From positions 28,927 to 92,926 of the forward strand of contig CACZCK010000009.1 in the NCBI GenBank assembly GCA_902779675.1: a stretch of DNA of 64,000 nucleotides. The letters are read 5' to 3'. The position numbers and the translations under genes were made by a program. Below are positions 8,703 through 17,708 of this stretch, piece by piece. The notes under the pieces are model-generated. The model made no database searches, was not told the origin of the DNA, and saw only the letters and a list, made by a program, of their open reading frames with translations. This DNA comes from an uncultured Coriobacteriaceae bacterium (GTDB taxonomy: Bacteria > Actinomycetota > Coriobacteriia > Coriobacteriales > Atopobiaceae). The stretch's first letter is position 1. Each line of letters begins with the position of its first letter.

Positions 8703-9641
8703 TTACAGCAGCTTGCGCTTGCGCAGCAGCAGCGCCAGCGCGATGCAGGCGCCCAGCGTGATGAAGTTGATGATGGCAAAACCGTGGGCCGCGTCGGCCA
8801 GCGGCATCCACTGCCCTGCCACGTTCATGCCATACGCGCCGCTGATCACCGTGGGAATGGACAGAATGATGGTCACCGAGGTCAGGCGCTCCATCACACT
8901 GTTGAGGCGCGAGTCCATGAGCGTGGACACCAACTCACGCGTGCCGTCGATGATCTCGCGATAAATCTGGGCCATCTCGATGGCCTGCTGGTTCTCGACG
9001 ATTGCGTCGTCGAGGATGTCGCGGTCCTCGGCCTGGTTGAGATGGCCGTAGCGCGTGAGGCGGTTGAGCACGTTGGCGTTGCCGCGCAAAGACGTGGTGA
9101 AGTAGACCAGCGTCGACTCCAGCTCGTGCAGGCGAATGAGGTCTGCCTCGCCCTCCACGTTCTCGATGCGCTCCTCGAACTCGGTGCGCGTGCGATCGAT
9201 ACCGGCCAGCACCTGCTGGTAGCGCAGGGCGATGCGCAGCATGATGCGGTACACGAAGGCAAGGCGGTTGCTGGTGTCGACGTCGCGGATGCGCGTGTCG
9301 TGGAACGACCTCAGCACCGACGTCTCCTCGGAGCACACCGTGAGCACGTTGTCCTGGGTGAGGATGATGCCCAGCGGGATGGTGTTGTAGGTCTGCTCGT
9401 GGTGGCGCTCCTCGCGCGCGGGTATGTCCACGACGATAAGGGTGTAGTCGTCCTCGGTCTGTACGCGCGCCTTCTCCTCTGGGTCGATGGCGGCAAGCAG
9501 GTCGTCCTCGTCGATGCCCAAGGCTTGGGCTATCTGCACGGTCTCCTCCGAGGTGGGGCTGGTCAGCTCGATCCATGCTCCCGGAACGATTTGGTCTTGG
9601 CGACGCATCTCGCGTCCGTATGAGCGGTACACCTCGATCAT
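8703..9641 (-). CDS. CorA-family magnesium/divalent cation transporter
   Basis: The 312-residue protein has a long soluble N-terminal region and two C-terminal membrane helices. The signature GMN motif (ISGAYGMNVAG) lies at the end of the first helix, followed by a short periplasm-facing loop and the second helix ending in a basic tail (LLLRKRKLL). This layout and length are typical of the CorA/MIT family, pentameric channels for Mg2+ or Co2+. The ATG has AAAGGGGG upstream. It is convergent with the TIR gene, with only 44 bp between stops. A second magnesium transporter of a different class (P-type) is at 42.5-45.2 kb. Ion choice cannot be read from the sequence. Confidence 0.9.
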   Translation of the reverse strand: MIEVYRSYGREMRRQDQIVPGAWIELTSPTSEETVQIAQALGIDEDDLLAAIDPEEKARVQTEDDYTLIVVDIPAREERHHEQTYNTIPLGIILTQDNVLTVCSEETSVLRSFHDTRIRDVDTSNRLAFVYRIMLRIALRYQQVLAGIDRTRTEFEERIENVEGEADLIRLHELESTLVYFTTSLRGNANVLNRLTRYGHLNQAEDRDILDDAIVENQQAIEMAQIYREIIDGTRELVSTLMDSRLNSVMERLTSVTIILSIPTVISGAYGMNVAGQWMPLADAAHGFAIINFITLGACIALALLLRKRKLL

Positions 9642-9708
9642 CTGGCCCCCTTTCGTGTAGCGCCTATCCTACTCCTCTTGAGCGCGGCCGCTCCCCGAGC
9701 AATTGACA

Positions 9709-9722
9709 TGGAATCGTTCCCG
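9709..9722. promoter_or_regulatory. cre/LacI-type operator upstream of GH32 gene
   Basis: TGGAATCGTTCCCG directly follows a TTGACA -35-like hexamer (9703-9708). The central CG and the TGGAA/TTCC half-sites match the other operators of this cluster. A repressor bound here would cover the spacer of that promoter, although no convincing -10 is seen at 17 bp. Confidence 0.6.
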
Positions 9723-9835
9723 CACCGCCTGCGACGCCGCCGCAAGGAATATCCTCAACGTGTATGCATCTGGCGCCACGGCATCCTCGCGGCGCACGAC
9801 CGGCACGACGCTCCTCTAGAGAGGAAGGCTCATTC

Positions 9836-11332
9836 ATGCCCAACAAGAGCTGGGAGGTTGGCTTCCACCTCCGTTCGCCTCGCAACTGGCTCAACGACCC
9901 CAACGGCCTGTGCCAGTTCCGCGGGCAGTATCATTTCTTCTACCAGTACGACCACGACTGGCCGACGGTCGACCAGAAGGCCTGGGGCCTCTACACCTCG
10001 CCCGACCTGGTGCACTGGAGCTACCAGGGCGTGCCGCTGCAGCCCTCCATCGCCGAGGACCGTCACGGTGTCTTTAGCGGCTCCGCCTTCGTGGAGCGCG
10101 GGGCGGCACCCGACGGTGGCGACGCGCTGCGCCTGTACTACACCGGCAACGTGGTCTCGCCGGTGCTCGGACACAGCCCCAAGGACTTCGATTACGTCTA
10201 CGCGGGCCGCGAGCAGAACACCATCACCTGCCTGGCCACCCACCCCGAGGGCTCGCCTGACGGCTTCCTCGAGCTCGGGCCGCGCCAGGTGCTGCTGCGC
10301 AACAGCGACTATCCCGAGGAGTGCACCTGCCACGTGCGCGACCCCAAGGTCTGGGAGCAGGACGGCAGCCGCTGGATGCTGCTGGGCGGACGCCACATCG
10401 ACAACCGCGGCATGTGCCTGCTCTACGAGTCTGCCCCCGACGACGGCATCAACTGGACCTTCCGGCACTTTGTGGACTCCGAGTACGCCTTTGGCTTCGT
10501 GTGGGAGTGCCCCAACATCGTGCGTCTGGACGGGCACGAGTACCTGGCCATCTCACCGCAGGGTCTGCCACGCCTGCAGGACCGCTGGTTCAACCGCTGG
10601 ACGCCCGGCTACTTCGAGCTGCCCCAGGGCCAGCGCCTCATCGACACGCTAGTCGTCGACGAGCGCTTCTTTGTGCAGTGGGACTTTGGCCACGACTTCT
10701 ATGCCCCGCAGACCTTCGTGGACGACGCCGGCCGCACGATTCTGGTGGGCTGGATGGGCACCTTCGACGACAACTACACCAGCGTGCCCGACGGACTCGA
10801 CTGGTGGCACTGCATGACCGTGCCGCGCATGCTCGCCCGCCGCAGCGACGGCCGCATCCTGCAGACGCCTGCCCCTGAGCTCGAGGAGCTGCGCGGCGAA
10901 GCGCAGGAGCTCGGCGCCCAAGCCACCGTTGCCGGACGTCTGGCCGACATCGCGCTCACAGACATCCAGGGAGAAGGCGCGCTGACCCTCGACGACAGCC
11001 TCCAGATCTTCTATGAGGGCGGGCGCCTGGGCATCCGCTATCTCGACGAGACATCCGCCGCCGGTCGCAAGGACCGTTCCATCCCACTCGACGCGCTCTG
11101 TGACCTGCGCGTACTGGTGGACGGCTCGGCCGTGGAGATCTTTGCCAACGGCGGTGCCGAGACCTTCGCCTCGCGCTGGTTTGGCCCCGAGAAGGCCGAG
11201 CTCGACGTAAGCTGCAGCCTGGCCGCAACGGGTACCGTCTGGCCCATGCGCGACACCATGGCCCAGATGTACGCCACCGCCGAAGCCCCGGTCATCGACT
11301 TCGTGGGCTGGAACGAGGCCTTCGGCAAGTAG
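9836..11332 (+). CDS. GH32 beta-fructofuranosidase / sucrose-6-phosphate hydrolase
   Basis: The 498-residue protein hydrolyses terminal beta-fructosyl bonds (sucrose, sucrose-6-phosphate or fructo-oligosaccharides). All three GH32 catalytic motifs are present: the nucleophile Asp21 in WLNDPNG, the stabilising Asp169 in RDPKVW, and the acid/base Glu224 in WECPN. A C-terminal beta-sandwich with the VDGSAVEIFANGG element follows. There is no signal peptide, so it acts in the cytoplasm. That fits PTS-delivered sucrose-6-phosphate as substrate. The start is fixed by GAGGAAGG upstream; the longer frame back to 9764 has no such site. Its neighbours are the phosphorylase and the LacI regulators. Preference among fructosides cannot be read from motifs. 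Confidence 0.88.
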   Translation: MPNKSWEVGFHLRSPRNWLNDPNGLCQFRGQYHFFYQYDHDWPTVDQKAWGLYTSPDLVHWSYQGVPLQPSIAEDRHGVFSGSAFVERGAAPDGGDALRLYYTGNVVSPVLGHSPKDFDYVYAGREQNTITCLATHPEGSPDGFLELGPRQVLLRNSDYPEECTCHVRDPKVWEQDGSRWMLLGGRHIDNRGMCLLYESAPDDGINWTFRHFVDSEYAFGFVWECPNIVRLDGHEYLAISPQGLPRLQDRWFNRWTPGYFELPQGQRLIDTLVVDERFFVQWDFGHDFYAPQTFVDDAGRTILVGWMGTFDDNYTSVPDGLDWWHCMTVPRMLARRSDGRILQTPAPELEELRGEAQELGAQATVAGRLADIALTDIQGEGALTLDDSLQIFYEGGRLGIRYLDETSAAGRKDRSIPLDALCDLRVLVDGSAVEIFANGGAETFASRWFGPEKAELDVSCSLAATGTVWPMRDTMAQMYATAEAPVIDFVGWNEAFGK

Positions 11333-11345
11333 GAACAAGGGAGAG

Positions 11346-11376
11346 TCGGACAACGGGGACGGTTCCCGCTGTCCGA
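11346..11376 (+). terminator. Hairpin between GH32 and phosphorylase genes
   Basis: TCGGACAACGGGG pairs with CCCGCTGTCCGA. In addition, 11354-11365 (CGGGGACGGTTC) is exactly complementary to 11420-11431, so two mutually exclusive folds are possible in the 126-bp spacer. It may be a terminator or an attenuator that reduces read-through into the phosphorylase gene. Confidence 0.55.
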
Positions 11377-11458
11377 AAACGAGAGACACCCCGTCACCAT
11401 CAACCCGTTCGACCGCGGAGAACCGTCCCCGACGATCGGAACGAAAGGAGCACACCAC

Positions 11459-12880
11459 ATGAAGCTTTCCAACAAGTGCATGCTCATCACCTACGCCGAC
11501 AGCCTCGGCGAGAACCTCAAGGACCTCAAGGAGGTGCTCGACACCCATCTGGACAAGGCAGTGGGTGGTGTGCACATCCTGCCGTTCTTCCCCAGCTCGG
11601 CCGACCGCGGCTTTGCCCCCATGCGCTACGACATCGTGGACCCCGACTTCGGCGACTGGGAAGACGTCAAGGCCATCGGCGATGACCGCTACCTGATGTT
11701 CGACTTCATGATCAACCACATCTCGCGCCAGTCCCCCTACTTCCAGGACTTCCTGGCCAAGAAGGACGACAGCGAGTTTGCCGACTTCTTTATCCGCTAC
11801 AAGGACTTCTGGGCGGCCGAGGGCGGCTTCCCCACCGACGAGCAGGTGGACGCCATCTACAAGCGCAAGCCGCGCGCACCCTACGTCGAGGCCGAGTTCG
11901 CCGACGGCACCACCGAGAAGGTCTGGTGCACCTTTGGCGAGGAGCAGATCGACATCAACGTCAAGAGCGAGCGCGCCCAGCGCTTCTTCCGCGAGACGCT
12001 CGAAAACATGGCCGCCAACGGCGCCTCCATCATCCGTCTGGACGCCTTTGCCTATGCCTGCAAGCGCGCAGGTGGCAGCTGCTTCTTCGAGCAGCCCGAC
12101 ACGAGCAACCTGCTCGACGCCATGCAGGACGTGCTGGGCGCCGACATCATGGTCCTGCCCGAGATCCACGAGCACTACACCATGCAGTTCAAGGTGAGCG
12201 AGATGGGCTACTGGGTCTACGACTTCGCGCTGCCGGTGCTGACGCTGCACGCCCTGTACTCCGGCGACGGCCAGTACCTCAAGCGCTGGCTGGACATGAG
12301 CCCCAAGCACCAGTTCACCACGCTCGACACCCACGACGGCCTGGGCATCGTGGACGTCAAGGACCTGCTGCCCGACGACCAGACCGACTGGGTCAAGGAG
12401 AAGATGTTCTCCGAGGGCGCCAACGTCAAGAAGATCTACAACACCGAGGCCTACAACAACCTGGACATCTACCAGGTCAACACCACCTACTACAGCGCGC
12501 TGGGCAACGACGACGCGGCCTACGACCTGGCCCGTGCCATCCAGATGTTTGCCAAGGGCATCCCCATGGTCTACTACGTGGGCCTGCTCGCCGGCAAGAA
12601 CGACCTCGAGCTGCTCGAGTCCACCAAGGAGGGGCGCAACATCAACCGCCACTACTACAGCAAGGCCGAGATCGCCGGCGAGGTCGAGCGCCCGGTGGTC
12701 AAGGAGCTGCTGCGACTCATGGAGCTGCGCAACACGCACCCCGCCTTCGACATCGAGGGCGAGCTCGAGGTCACCTGCGGCGAGGACGGCTCGTTCAGCA
12801 TGCGCCGCACCTCCGGTGACGCCTGGGCACAGCTCGACGCCAACCTGAAGGACCACACCTACGAGGTCACCTGCTCGTAG
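11459..12880 (+). CDS. GH13_18 sucrose phosphorylase or sucrose 6'-phosphate phosphorylase
   Basis: The 473-residue protein converts sucrose plus phosphate to glucose-1-phosphate and fructose (or the 6'-phosphorylated equivalents). The GH13 TIM-barrel motifs are clear: nucleophile Asp195 in IIRLDAFAY, acid/base Glu235 in VLPEIHEHY, and the transition-state Asp in TTLDTHDGLG. The length and the opening MLITYADS and HILPFFPSS match GH13_18. AAAGGAG is placed well before the ATG. There is no signal peptide. Because sucrose enters here through EIIBCA permeases as a phosphate ester, sucrose 6'-phosphate is a real alternative substrate. The gene lies between GH32 and the LacI regulators. Confidence 0.88.
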   Translation: MKLSNKCMLITYADSLGENLKDLKEVLDTHLDKAVGGVHILPFFPSSADRGFAPMRYDIVDPDFGDWEDVKAIGDDRYLMFDFMINHISRQSPYFQDFLAKKDDSEFADFFIRYKDFWAAEGGFPTDEQVDAIYKRKPRAPYVEAEFADGTTEKVWCTFGEEQIDINVKSERAQRFFRETLENMAANGASIIRLDAFAYACKRAGGSCFFEQPDTSNLLDAMQDVLGADIMVLPEIHEHYTMQFKVSEMGYWVYDFALPVLTLHALYSGDGQYLKRWLDMSPKHQFTTLDTHDGLGIVDVKDLLPDDQTDWVKEKMFSEGANVKKIYNTEAYNNLDIYQVNTTYYSALGNDDAAYDLARAIQMFAKGIPMVYYVGLLAGKNDLELLESTKEGRNINRHYYSKAEIAGEVERPVVKELLRLMELRNTHPAFDIEGELEVTCGEDGSFSMRRTSGDAWAQLDANLKDHTYEVTCS

Positions 12881-12895
12881 GACATTCGGCAATGA

Positions 12896-12932
12896 GCGCG
12901 CGGTGGGGGGTCACAAAAGCTCCACCGCGCGC
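12896..12932 (+). terminator. Rho-independent-type hairpin after phosphorylase gene
   Basis: GCGCGCGGTGG (12896-12906) pairs with CCACCGCGCGC (12922-12932), 11 bp with a 15-base loop. It lies 16 bases after the stop codon at 12880 and just before the operator of the next gene. There is no T run. Confidence 0.6.
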
Positions 12933-12938
12933 CTCAGG

Positions 12939-12952
12939 TGGAATCGTTCTCA
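12939..12952. promoter_or_regulatory. cre/LacI-type operator upstream of first lacI-family gene
   Basis: TGGAATCGTTCTCA shares its 14-base layout with sites at 9709, 17695, 20867 and 23006. Its position ~110 bp before the regulator start suggests autoregulation. Confidence 0.6.
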
Positions 12953-13062
12953 CTACCGCACGCATATCTAGCAGGCATTTTTCTCGATTCATTAGCGGTG
13001 GCACTGAGTCTCGCGCTTACGATGGAGAGGAGGGGATTCTTATCAATAACGGATCGGGCAAC

Positions 13063-14046
13063 ATGGACATTAACGAAATCGCAAGAATGGCAGGCGTTTC
13101 TCGCGCGACCGTCTCGCGGTTTCTGAACAATGGCTATGTGAGTCAAGAGAAGCGTAAGCTCATCAGCAAGGTCATCAAGGAGACGGGTTACGTCCCCTCG
13201 CAGTCGGCGCAGCAGTTGCGCACCGGCAAGACCAACCTGGTGGGCATCATCATCCCCAAGATCAACAGCCAGTCGGTGGCCCGCATGGTGGCGGGCATCA
13301 CCGAGCGTCTCTCGGGCACGTCCTACCACACGCTGCTCTCCGACACGCACAACGACCCCGATGAGGAGATCCGCTGCCTCAGGGTCATGGCGGACCGCCC
13401 ACGCGTCGACGGCGTCATCTTTATCGCCACCGTGGTCACCGGCGAGCACATAGCCGCCCTCAAGGCGCTCAACACCCCGGTGGTCATCCTCGGTCAGCAC
13501 GTCAAGGGCTTTAGCTGCGTGTACCACGACGACTACCGCGCCACCTTCGACGTGGCCAAGATCGCCCTGCGCACCGCCCGGCACCCCGGCTACATTGGCG
13601 TACGCGACGACGACGTGGCAGCTGGCGCCATGCGGCACCGCGGCTTCATCGACGCCTGCCACGCCGCCGGCATCGAGCCGGCGCCCGAGGCCCAGGCCAC
13701 GGGCGACTTCAGCGTGGAGTCGGGCTACCTCTGCTGCGAGCAGATCATGGATGCCGTGCCCGAGACCGACGCCATCGTCTGCGCCACCGACGACATGGCC
13801 TACGGCGCCATCACCTGCCTGCGCGAGTACGGCCACACCGTGCCCGACGACGTGCAGGTCACCGGCATCGGCGACTCGGAGCTCTCCCGCATCCTCATGC
13901 CCTCGGTGACCTCCGCCCACCTGTTCTACAAGACCAGCGGGCGCGAGGCGGCCAAGATGCTCCTCGAGGCGATGGACGATGGCGACGAGGTCCCGCGGCA
14001 GCTCAAGATAGGCTACGAGATCTACGGGCGCAACTCCACCCGCTAG
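13063..14046 (+). CDS. LacI-family transcriptional regulator (sucrose regulon)
   Basis: The 327-residue protein begins with the LacI-type helix-turn-helix (INEIARMAGVSRATVSRFL) followed by a hinge and a periplasmic-binding-like ligand domain (residues ~60-327, with ATDDMAYGAI typical of the family). The regulator start is set at the ATG before the helix-turn-helix. The best Shine-Dalgarno (GAGAGGAGGGG, 13024-13035) is ~28 bases too far upstream and the ATG has only a weak GGAT/GGG. The frame stays open upstream, so an unusual upstream start (for example ATC at 13042) cannot be excluded. It likely binds the TGRAAWCG-type operators of this cluster, including the one in front of itself. The inducer is unknown; sucrose-6-phosphate or fructose are guesses. 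Confidence 0.85.
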   Translation: MDINEIARMAGVSRATVSRFLNNGYVSQEKRKLISKVIKETGYVPSQSAQQLRTGKTNLVGIIIPKINSQSVARMVAGITERLSGTSYHTLLSDTHNDPDEEIRCLRVMADRPRVDGVIFIATVVTGEHIAALKALNTPVVILGQHVKGFSCVYHDDYRATFDVAKIALRTARHPGYIGVRDDDVAAGAMRHRGFIDACHAAGIEPAPEAQATGDFSVESGYLCCEQIMDAVPETDAIVCATDDMAYGAITCLREYGHTVPDDVQVTGIGDSELSRILMPSVTSAHLFYKTSGREAAKMLLEAMDDGDEVPRQLKIGYEIYGRNSTR

Positions 14047-14057
14047 CACGTGTCCCG

Positions 14058-14103
14058 ACAAAAGGGGGTCAACTGGACAGTGAAAGGGGTAACCCCCTTT
14101 TGT
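14058..14103 (+). terminator. Hairpin with nested AAAGGGGTAACCCCC core
   Basis: ACAAAAGGGGGT (14058-14069) pairs with ACCCCCTTTTGT (14092-14103). An alternative inner hairpin pairs AAAGGGG (14083-14089) with CCCCTTT. It lies 12 bases after the stop of the first regulator. Confidence 0.7.
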
Positions 14104-14250
14104 TCGTTGAGGCAGACAGCGGGGCCGGTAGGCTCCACGCAGAGAGGCTCCTTACCGTAACCTGTCATCAAATCGGCTGATAGGGGCCGTTTTGGCGACA
14201 AATTCACGCTACACTTACATGAACCGACCAAACAGACCGGCAAGGGCACC

Positions 14251-15228
14251 ATGACCAACAAAGAAGTCGCAGAGCTCGCAGGCGTATCGAGCGCCGCAGT
14301 CTCGCGCTTCCTCAACGGAGGGTACCTCTCCGAGGAGAAGCGCGAGCGCATCGCCGCCGCCATCGAGCAGACCGGCTACGTGCCCTCCGCCAACGCCCGC
14401 ATCCTGCGCATGAAGAAGTCGGACACCGTGGGCATCGTGCTCACCAAGAGCGACGACTCCACCCTGACCGGCGTCACCGCCGGCCTGGAGAAGTACCTGT
14501 TTGCCGCAGGGTACGGCGCCTCGCTCGCCTACGTGGGCGACGAGGCTAACGCCGACTTCAACGCCATGCGCTCCATGCTCGAGCGCCAGATCGACGGCAT
14601 CGTACTCATCAGCTCGGCACCGGTGCCGGGCAACCTCGAGCTGTTCGAGCGCGCCCGCGTGCCCATCGTGATCGTGGGCCAGCACGCCCGCAACCGCAAC
14701 TGCGTGCGCTTCGACAACTTTGGCGCCGCCTACGACCTGGCCTCCTCGCTCGGCTGCACCATGACCAGCCGCATCGCCTACATCGACGCCGGCAAGCGGT
14801 ACCGCTCCTTTGGCAGCGACCGCCGCAAGGGCTTCCTCGCCGGCCTGGAGCGCGTGGGCCTGCCCGAGCAGAACATCACCGTGGTGACCGGCGGCTTCTC
14901 GGTCGACGAGGGCTACTACGCCGTCAAGAAGCTGCTCGCCAGTGGCAACGAGTACGACGTCATCTCGTGCGCCACCGACGCCATGGCCGCCGGAGCCATC
15001 AAGGCCATCCGCGAGCGCTACGGCAACACCCGCCGCGCCAAGATGCCGCGCGTCACGGGCTTTGGCAACGACCCCATCCTGCAGGCGGTGGCCGGACCCA
15101 TTCCCACGGTGCGCTTCGACTATGAGGAGTGCGGCATCAAGGCTGCCGAGATGATGGTCGACCTGCTCAAAGGCAACGTCAAGAGCGTCGCCAGCATGGT
15201 GCTGGGCTACAAAGTCGTGGGCATCTAG
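14251..15228 (+). CDS. LacI-family transcriptional regulator (second)
   Basis: The 325-residue protein has an N-terminal LacI helix-turn-helix (NKEVAELAGVSSAAVSRFL), a hinge, and an effector domain with ATDAMAAGAI. It is clearly related to the regulator just upstream (both share GYVSQ/GYLSE-EKR and the TGYVPS segment), but differs enough to sense another ligand. AAGGG lies before the ATG. The gene sits directly ahead of the first EIIBCA permease, whose promoter region has two operators, so control of that permease is the simplest reading. No operator of the shared type is seen before this gene itself. Confidence 0.88.
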   Translation: MTNKEVAELAGVSSAAVSRFLNGGYLSEEKRERIAAAIEQTGYVPSANARILRMKKSDTVGIVLTKSDDSTLTGVTAGLEKYLFAAGYGASLAYVGDEANADFNAMRSMLERQIDGIVLISSAPVPGNLELFERARVPIVIVGQHARNRNCVRFDNFGAAYDLASSLGCTMTSRIAYIDAGKRYRSFGSDRRKGFLAGLERVGLPEQNITVVTGGFSVDEGYYAVKKLLASGNEYDVISCATDAMAAGAIKAIRERYGNTRRAKMPRVTGFGNDPILQAVAGPIPTVRFDYEECGIKAAEMMVDLLKGNVKSVASMVLGYKVVGI

Positions 15229-15293
15229 GCCCCGAGCGGTACGTACCCCCCGCCATTTCCAAAAAATGGGTGGTTTGGCATTGCTATGCAATG

Positions 15294-15307
15294 TGAAATC
15301 GATTACA
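15294..15307. promoter_or_regulatory. Operator 1 upstream of first PTS permease
   Basis: TGAAATCGATTACA is a near-perfect palindrome around CG. It is followed 58 bp later by a similar site at 15352, a spacing that could support looping between two repressor dimers. Confidence 0.6.
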
Positions 15308-15351
15308 GTTCTTTTTCGAGGTCGTTCATCTTTTCTCCATGTGAGCAAGTG

Positions 15352-15365
15352 TGTAATTGATTTCA
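15352..15365. promoter_or_regulatory. Operator 2 upstream of first PTS permease
   Basis: TGTAATTGATTTCA is close to the reverse complement of operator 1 but has TG in place of the central CG. The AT-rich stretch between the two sites probably contains the promoter. Confidence 0.5.
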
Positions 15366-15487
15366 CTTTTGGCGGCAGGATGACGTCTCGCTGCGCGAGG
15401 AGCCCGGAGCATGCCGGTGGGCTGGCGCCGCCCCAGGCACATCGCGTGTCTATACGAAAGGATGGAACACGCAACAAGGAGGTATCA

Positions 15488-17398
15488 ATGGCACTAGATG
15501 TCGCACAGGCAGCCAGGGAGATCCTGGCCGCAGTCGGTGGCCCCGAGAACGTCGTCTCGGCAGCTCACTGCGCAACCCGCCTGCGTCTGGTCATCGCAGA
15601 CGACTCCAAGGTGGACCCCGAGGCCGTCGAGGACGCACTCGGCGCCAAGGGCAACTTCCAGGCCTCTGGCCAGCTGCAGATTATCTACGGCACCGGCACC
15701 GTCAACAAGGTCTATGACGAGTTCTGCAAGCAGGGCAACATCTCCGCCGTCTCCAAGGAGGAGCTCAAGGAGGTCGCCGCCGGCAACCAGAACAAGTTCA
15801 TGGCTGCCATCAAGGTGCTCTCCGACGTGTTCGTGCCCATCATCCCGGCCATCGTGGCCTCCGGTATGCTCATGGGCATCATGGGCGCCATCGAGTTCAT
15901 GGGCAACGCCGGCTACTTCGTACTCGACACCAACAGCGTCTGGTGGCGCATCGCCGGCCTGATCAACGCCTGCGCACTCGCTAACCTGCAGATTCTGCTG
16001 GGCTTCTCTGCGGCCACCGTCTTTGGTGGCAACCCCTACCTGGGTGCCTCCTTCGGTGCGCTGCTCATCAGCGGCAGCTTCATCAACGCCTACGGCGCGG
16101 CTGACGCCATCGCCAACGGCACCATGATCACCCTCGACGTGATCCCCGGCCTCTACAGCATCGACTGGATCGGCTACCAGGGCCACGTCATCCCCATCCT
16201 GGTGGGCGTCTGGATCCTGTGCCAGATCGAGAAGAAGATGCACCAGATCGTGCCCGACATGTTCGACCTCTTTGTGACGCCGCTCGTGTCGGTCTCCGGT
16301 GCCGCTTACATCACCATCCTGTTCATCGGCCCGATCTTCGTCTGGCTCGAGAACGCCATCCTCGGCCTGCTCCAGGCCCTGCTCTCCGTGCCGTTTGGCC
16401 TGGGCTACATCCTCATCGGCCTCATCTACTCGCCCTCCGTCGTCACCGGTCTGCATCAGATGTACACCACCATCGACGTCTCGATGCTCGGTAACCTCGG
16501 CGTGACCTACTGGCTGCCCATCGCCTCTGCCGCCAACATCGCCCAGGGCGGCGCCTGCCTGGCCGTGGCCCTCAAGACCAAGAGCGAGAAGACCAAGGCT
16601 CTGGCCATCCCCTCCGGCATCTCCTGCCTGCTGGGCATCACCGAGCCCGCCATCTTCGGCGTGAACCTGCCCAAGCTCAAGCCGTTCCTGGCTGGCATGG
16701 CCGGCGCTGCCGTTGGTGCCTTCATCTGCTCGCTGACCAAGCTCGGCGCCACCGGCACCGGCGTCACCGGCCTCTTTGGCATCCTGCTGTGCATCAACCA
16801 GCCGGTGCAGTACATCATCATGTTCGCCGCCTCCTTCGGCGTGGCCTTCGCCCTCACCTGGATGCTCTACAGCGACGAGCCCGACAAGAAGAAGGCTCCC
16901 AAGGCCGCCGCTCCGGCAGCCCCCACGCACGTCGACGCCATCGACGAGGCCAACGTCCTGGCCAGCCCCATGACTGGCAACGCCAAGGCCATGTCCGACG
17001 CCCCCGACGCCGTGTTCGCGAGCCTCGCCATGGGCAACGGCGCCGTGGTCGAGCCCACCGCGGGCGAGGTCTACTCCCCCGTCTCTGGCACCGTTACCAT
17101 GCTCTTTGACACCAAGCATGCCATCGGCCTGGCCGGCAACGACGGCACCGAGGTGCTCATCCACATCGGCGTCGACACCGTCGAGCTCGAGGGCAAGCCC
17201 TTCACCGCTCACGTGGCCGCTGGCGACGCGGTCAAGGCAGGCGACCTGCTGATCACCGCTGACCTCGACGCCATCGAGGCCGCTGGCAAGCCCACGGCCA
17301 CCATGGTCATCGTCACCAACACCGACGACTACGCCTCCGTCACCCCGCTGACAGGCGCCGTCACCGCCGGCGACAAGCTGGTGACCGTGGCCAAGTAG
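15488..17398 (+). CDS. Sucrose-type PTS permease, EIIBCA
   Basis: The 636-residue protein takes up and phosphorylates a beta-glucoside/sucrose-type sugar. Domains in order: EIIB (residues 1-85) with phospho-Cys28 in AAHCATRLRL; EIIC (~105-460) with about ten membrane helices and the GITEPAIFGVNLP substrate loop; an Ala/Pro-rich linker; and a glucose-type EIIA (~490-636) with phospho-His559 in VLIHIGVDTVEL. AAGGAGG precedes the ATG. EIIA fusion removes the need for a separate IIA protein. It is about as similar to the next permease as recent paralogues are, and the two probably differ in substrate or induction. Sucrose is inferred from the neighbouring GH32, phosphorylase and fructokinase genes. 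Confidence 0.9.
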   Translation: MALDVAQAAREILAAVGGPENVVSAAHCATRLRLVIADDSKVDPEAVEDALGAKGNFQASGQLQIIYGTGTVNKVYDEFCKQGNISAVSKEELKEVAAGNQNKFMAAIKVLSDVFVPIIPAIVASGMLMGIMGAIEFMGNAGYFVLDTNSVWWRIAGLINACALANLQILLGFSAATVFGGNPYLGASFGALLISGSFINAYGAADAIANGTMITLDVIPGLYSIDWIGYQGHVIPILVGVWILCQIEKKMHQIVPDMFDLFVTPLVSVSGAAYITILFIGPIFVWLENAILGLLQALLSVPFGLGYILIGLIYSPSVVTGLHQMYTTIDVSMLGNLGVTYWLPIASAANIAQGGACLAVALKTKSEKTKALAIPSGISCLLGITEPAIFGVNLPKLKPFLAGMAGAAVGAFICSLTKLGATGTGVTGLFGILLCINQPVQYIIMFAASFGVAFALTWMLYSDEPDKKKAPKAAAPAAPTHVDAIDEANVLASPMTGNAKAMSDAPDAVFASLAMGNGAVVEPTAGEVYSPVSGTVTMLFDTKHAIGLAGNDGTEVLIHIGVDTVELEGKPFTAHVAAGDAVKAGDLLITADLDAIEAAGKPTATMVIVTNTDDYASVTPLTGAVTAGDKLVTVAK

Positions 17399-17482
17399 CC
17401 AGTTCCGTCCCGGTGGGTGACGCCACTGGATGGTAGATCGGCCAAACTTCCCTTTTCCTACCGTTTCCACAAGACCCACCAG

Positions 17483-17510
17483 ACGGCGCCCGCAGCAATG
17501 CGGGCGCCGT
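17483..17510 (+). terminator. Rho-independent terminator after first PTS permease
   Basis: ACGGCGCCCGC (17483-17493) pairs with GCGGGCGCCGT (17500-17510) around AGCAAT, and TCTTT follows. Confidence 0.85.
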
Positions 17511-17656
17511 TCTTTGCGTGGCGCTTCCACACGCGTCCCGTGCCAAAGCCGTCAACTCTGGCGCCACGGGCAGCCACCTCAAAGGGCCGCCTCGGCACAC
17601 TGTACAAAAAGGTGTGCCAATGGCCGCACTTTGCTTCATTATTTGCCCATTTACTG

Positions 17657-17685
17657 TTCACAAATCCTACAAAAGACGGTAGAAT
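17657..17685 (+). promoter_or_regulatory. Promoter of second PTS permease
   Basis: A -35-like TTCACA (17657-17662), a 17-bp spacer and a -10-like TAGAAT (17680-17685) form a good sigma-A promoter. The operator at 17695 begins 10 bases after the -10, so it would cover the start site. Confidence 0.6.
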
Positions 17686-17694
17686 CGGAGCCTG

Positions 17695-17708
17695 TGGGAA
17701 CGATTTCA
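17695..17708. promoter_or_regulatory. cre/LacI-type operator of second PTS permease
   Basis: TGGGAACGATTTCA overlaps the predicted transcription start, the classic position for repression. It is the same 14-base layout as at 20867 in reversed orientation. Confidence 0.65.
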
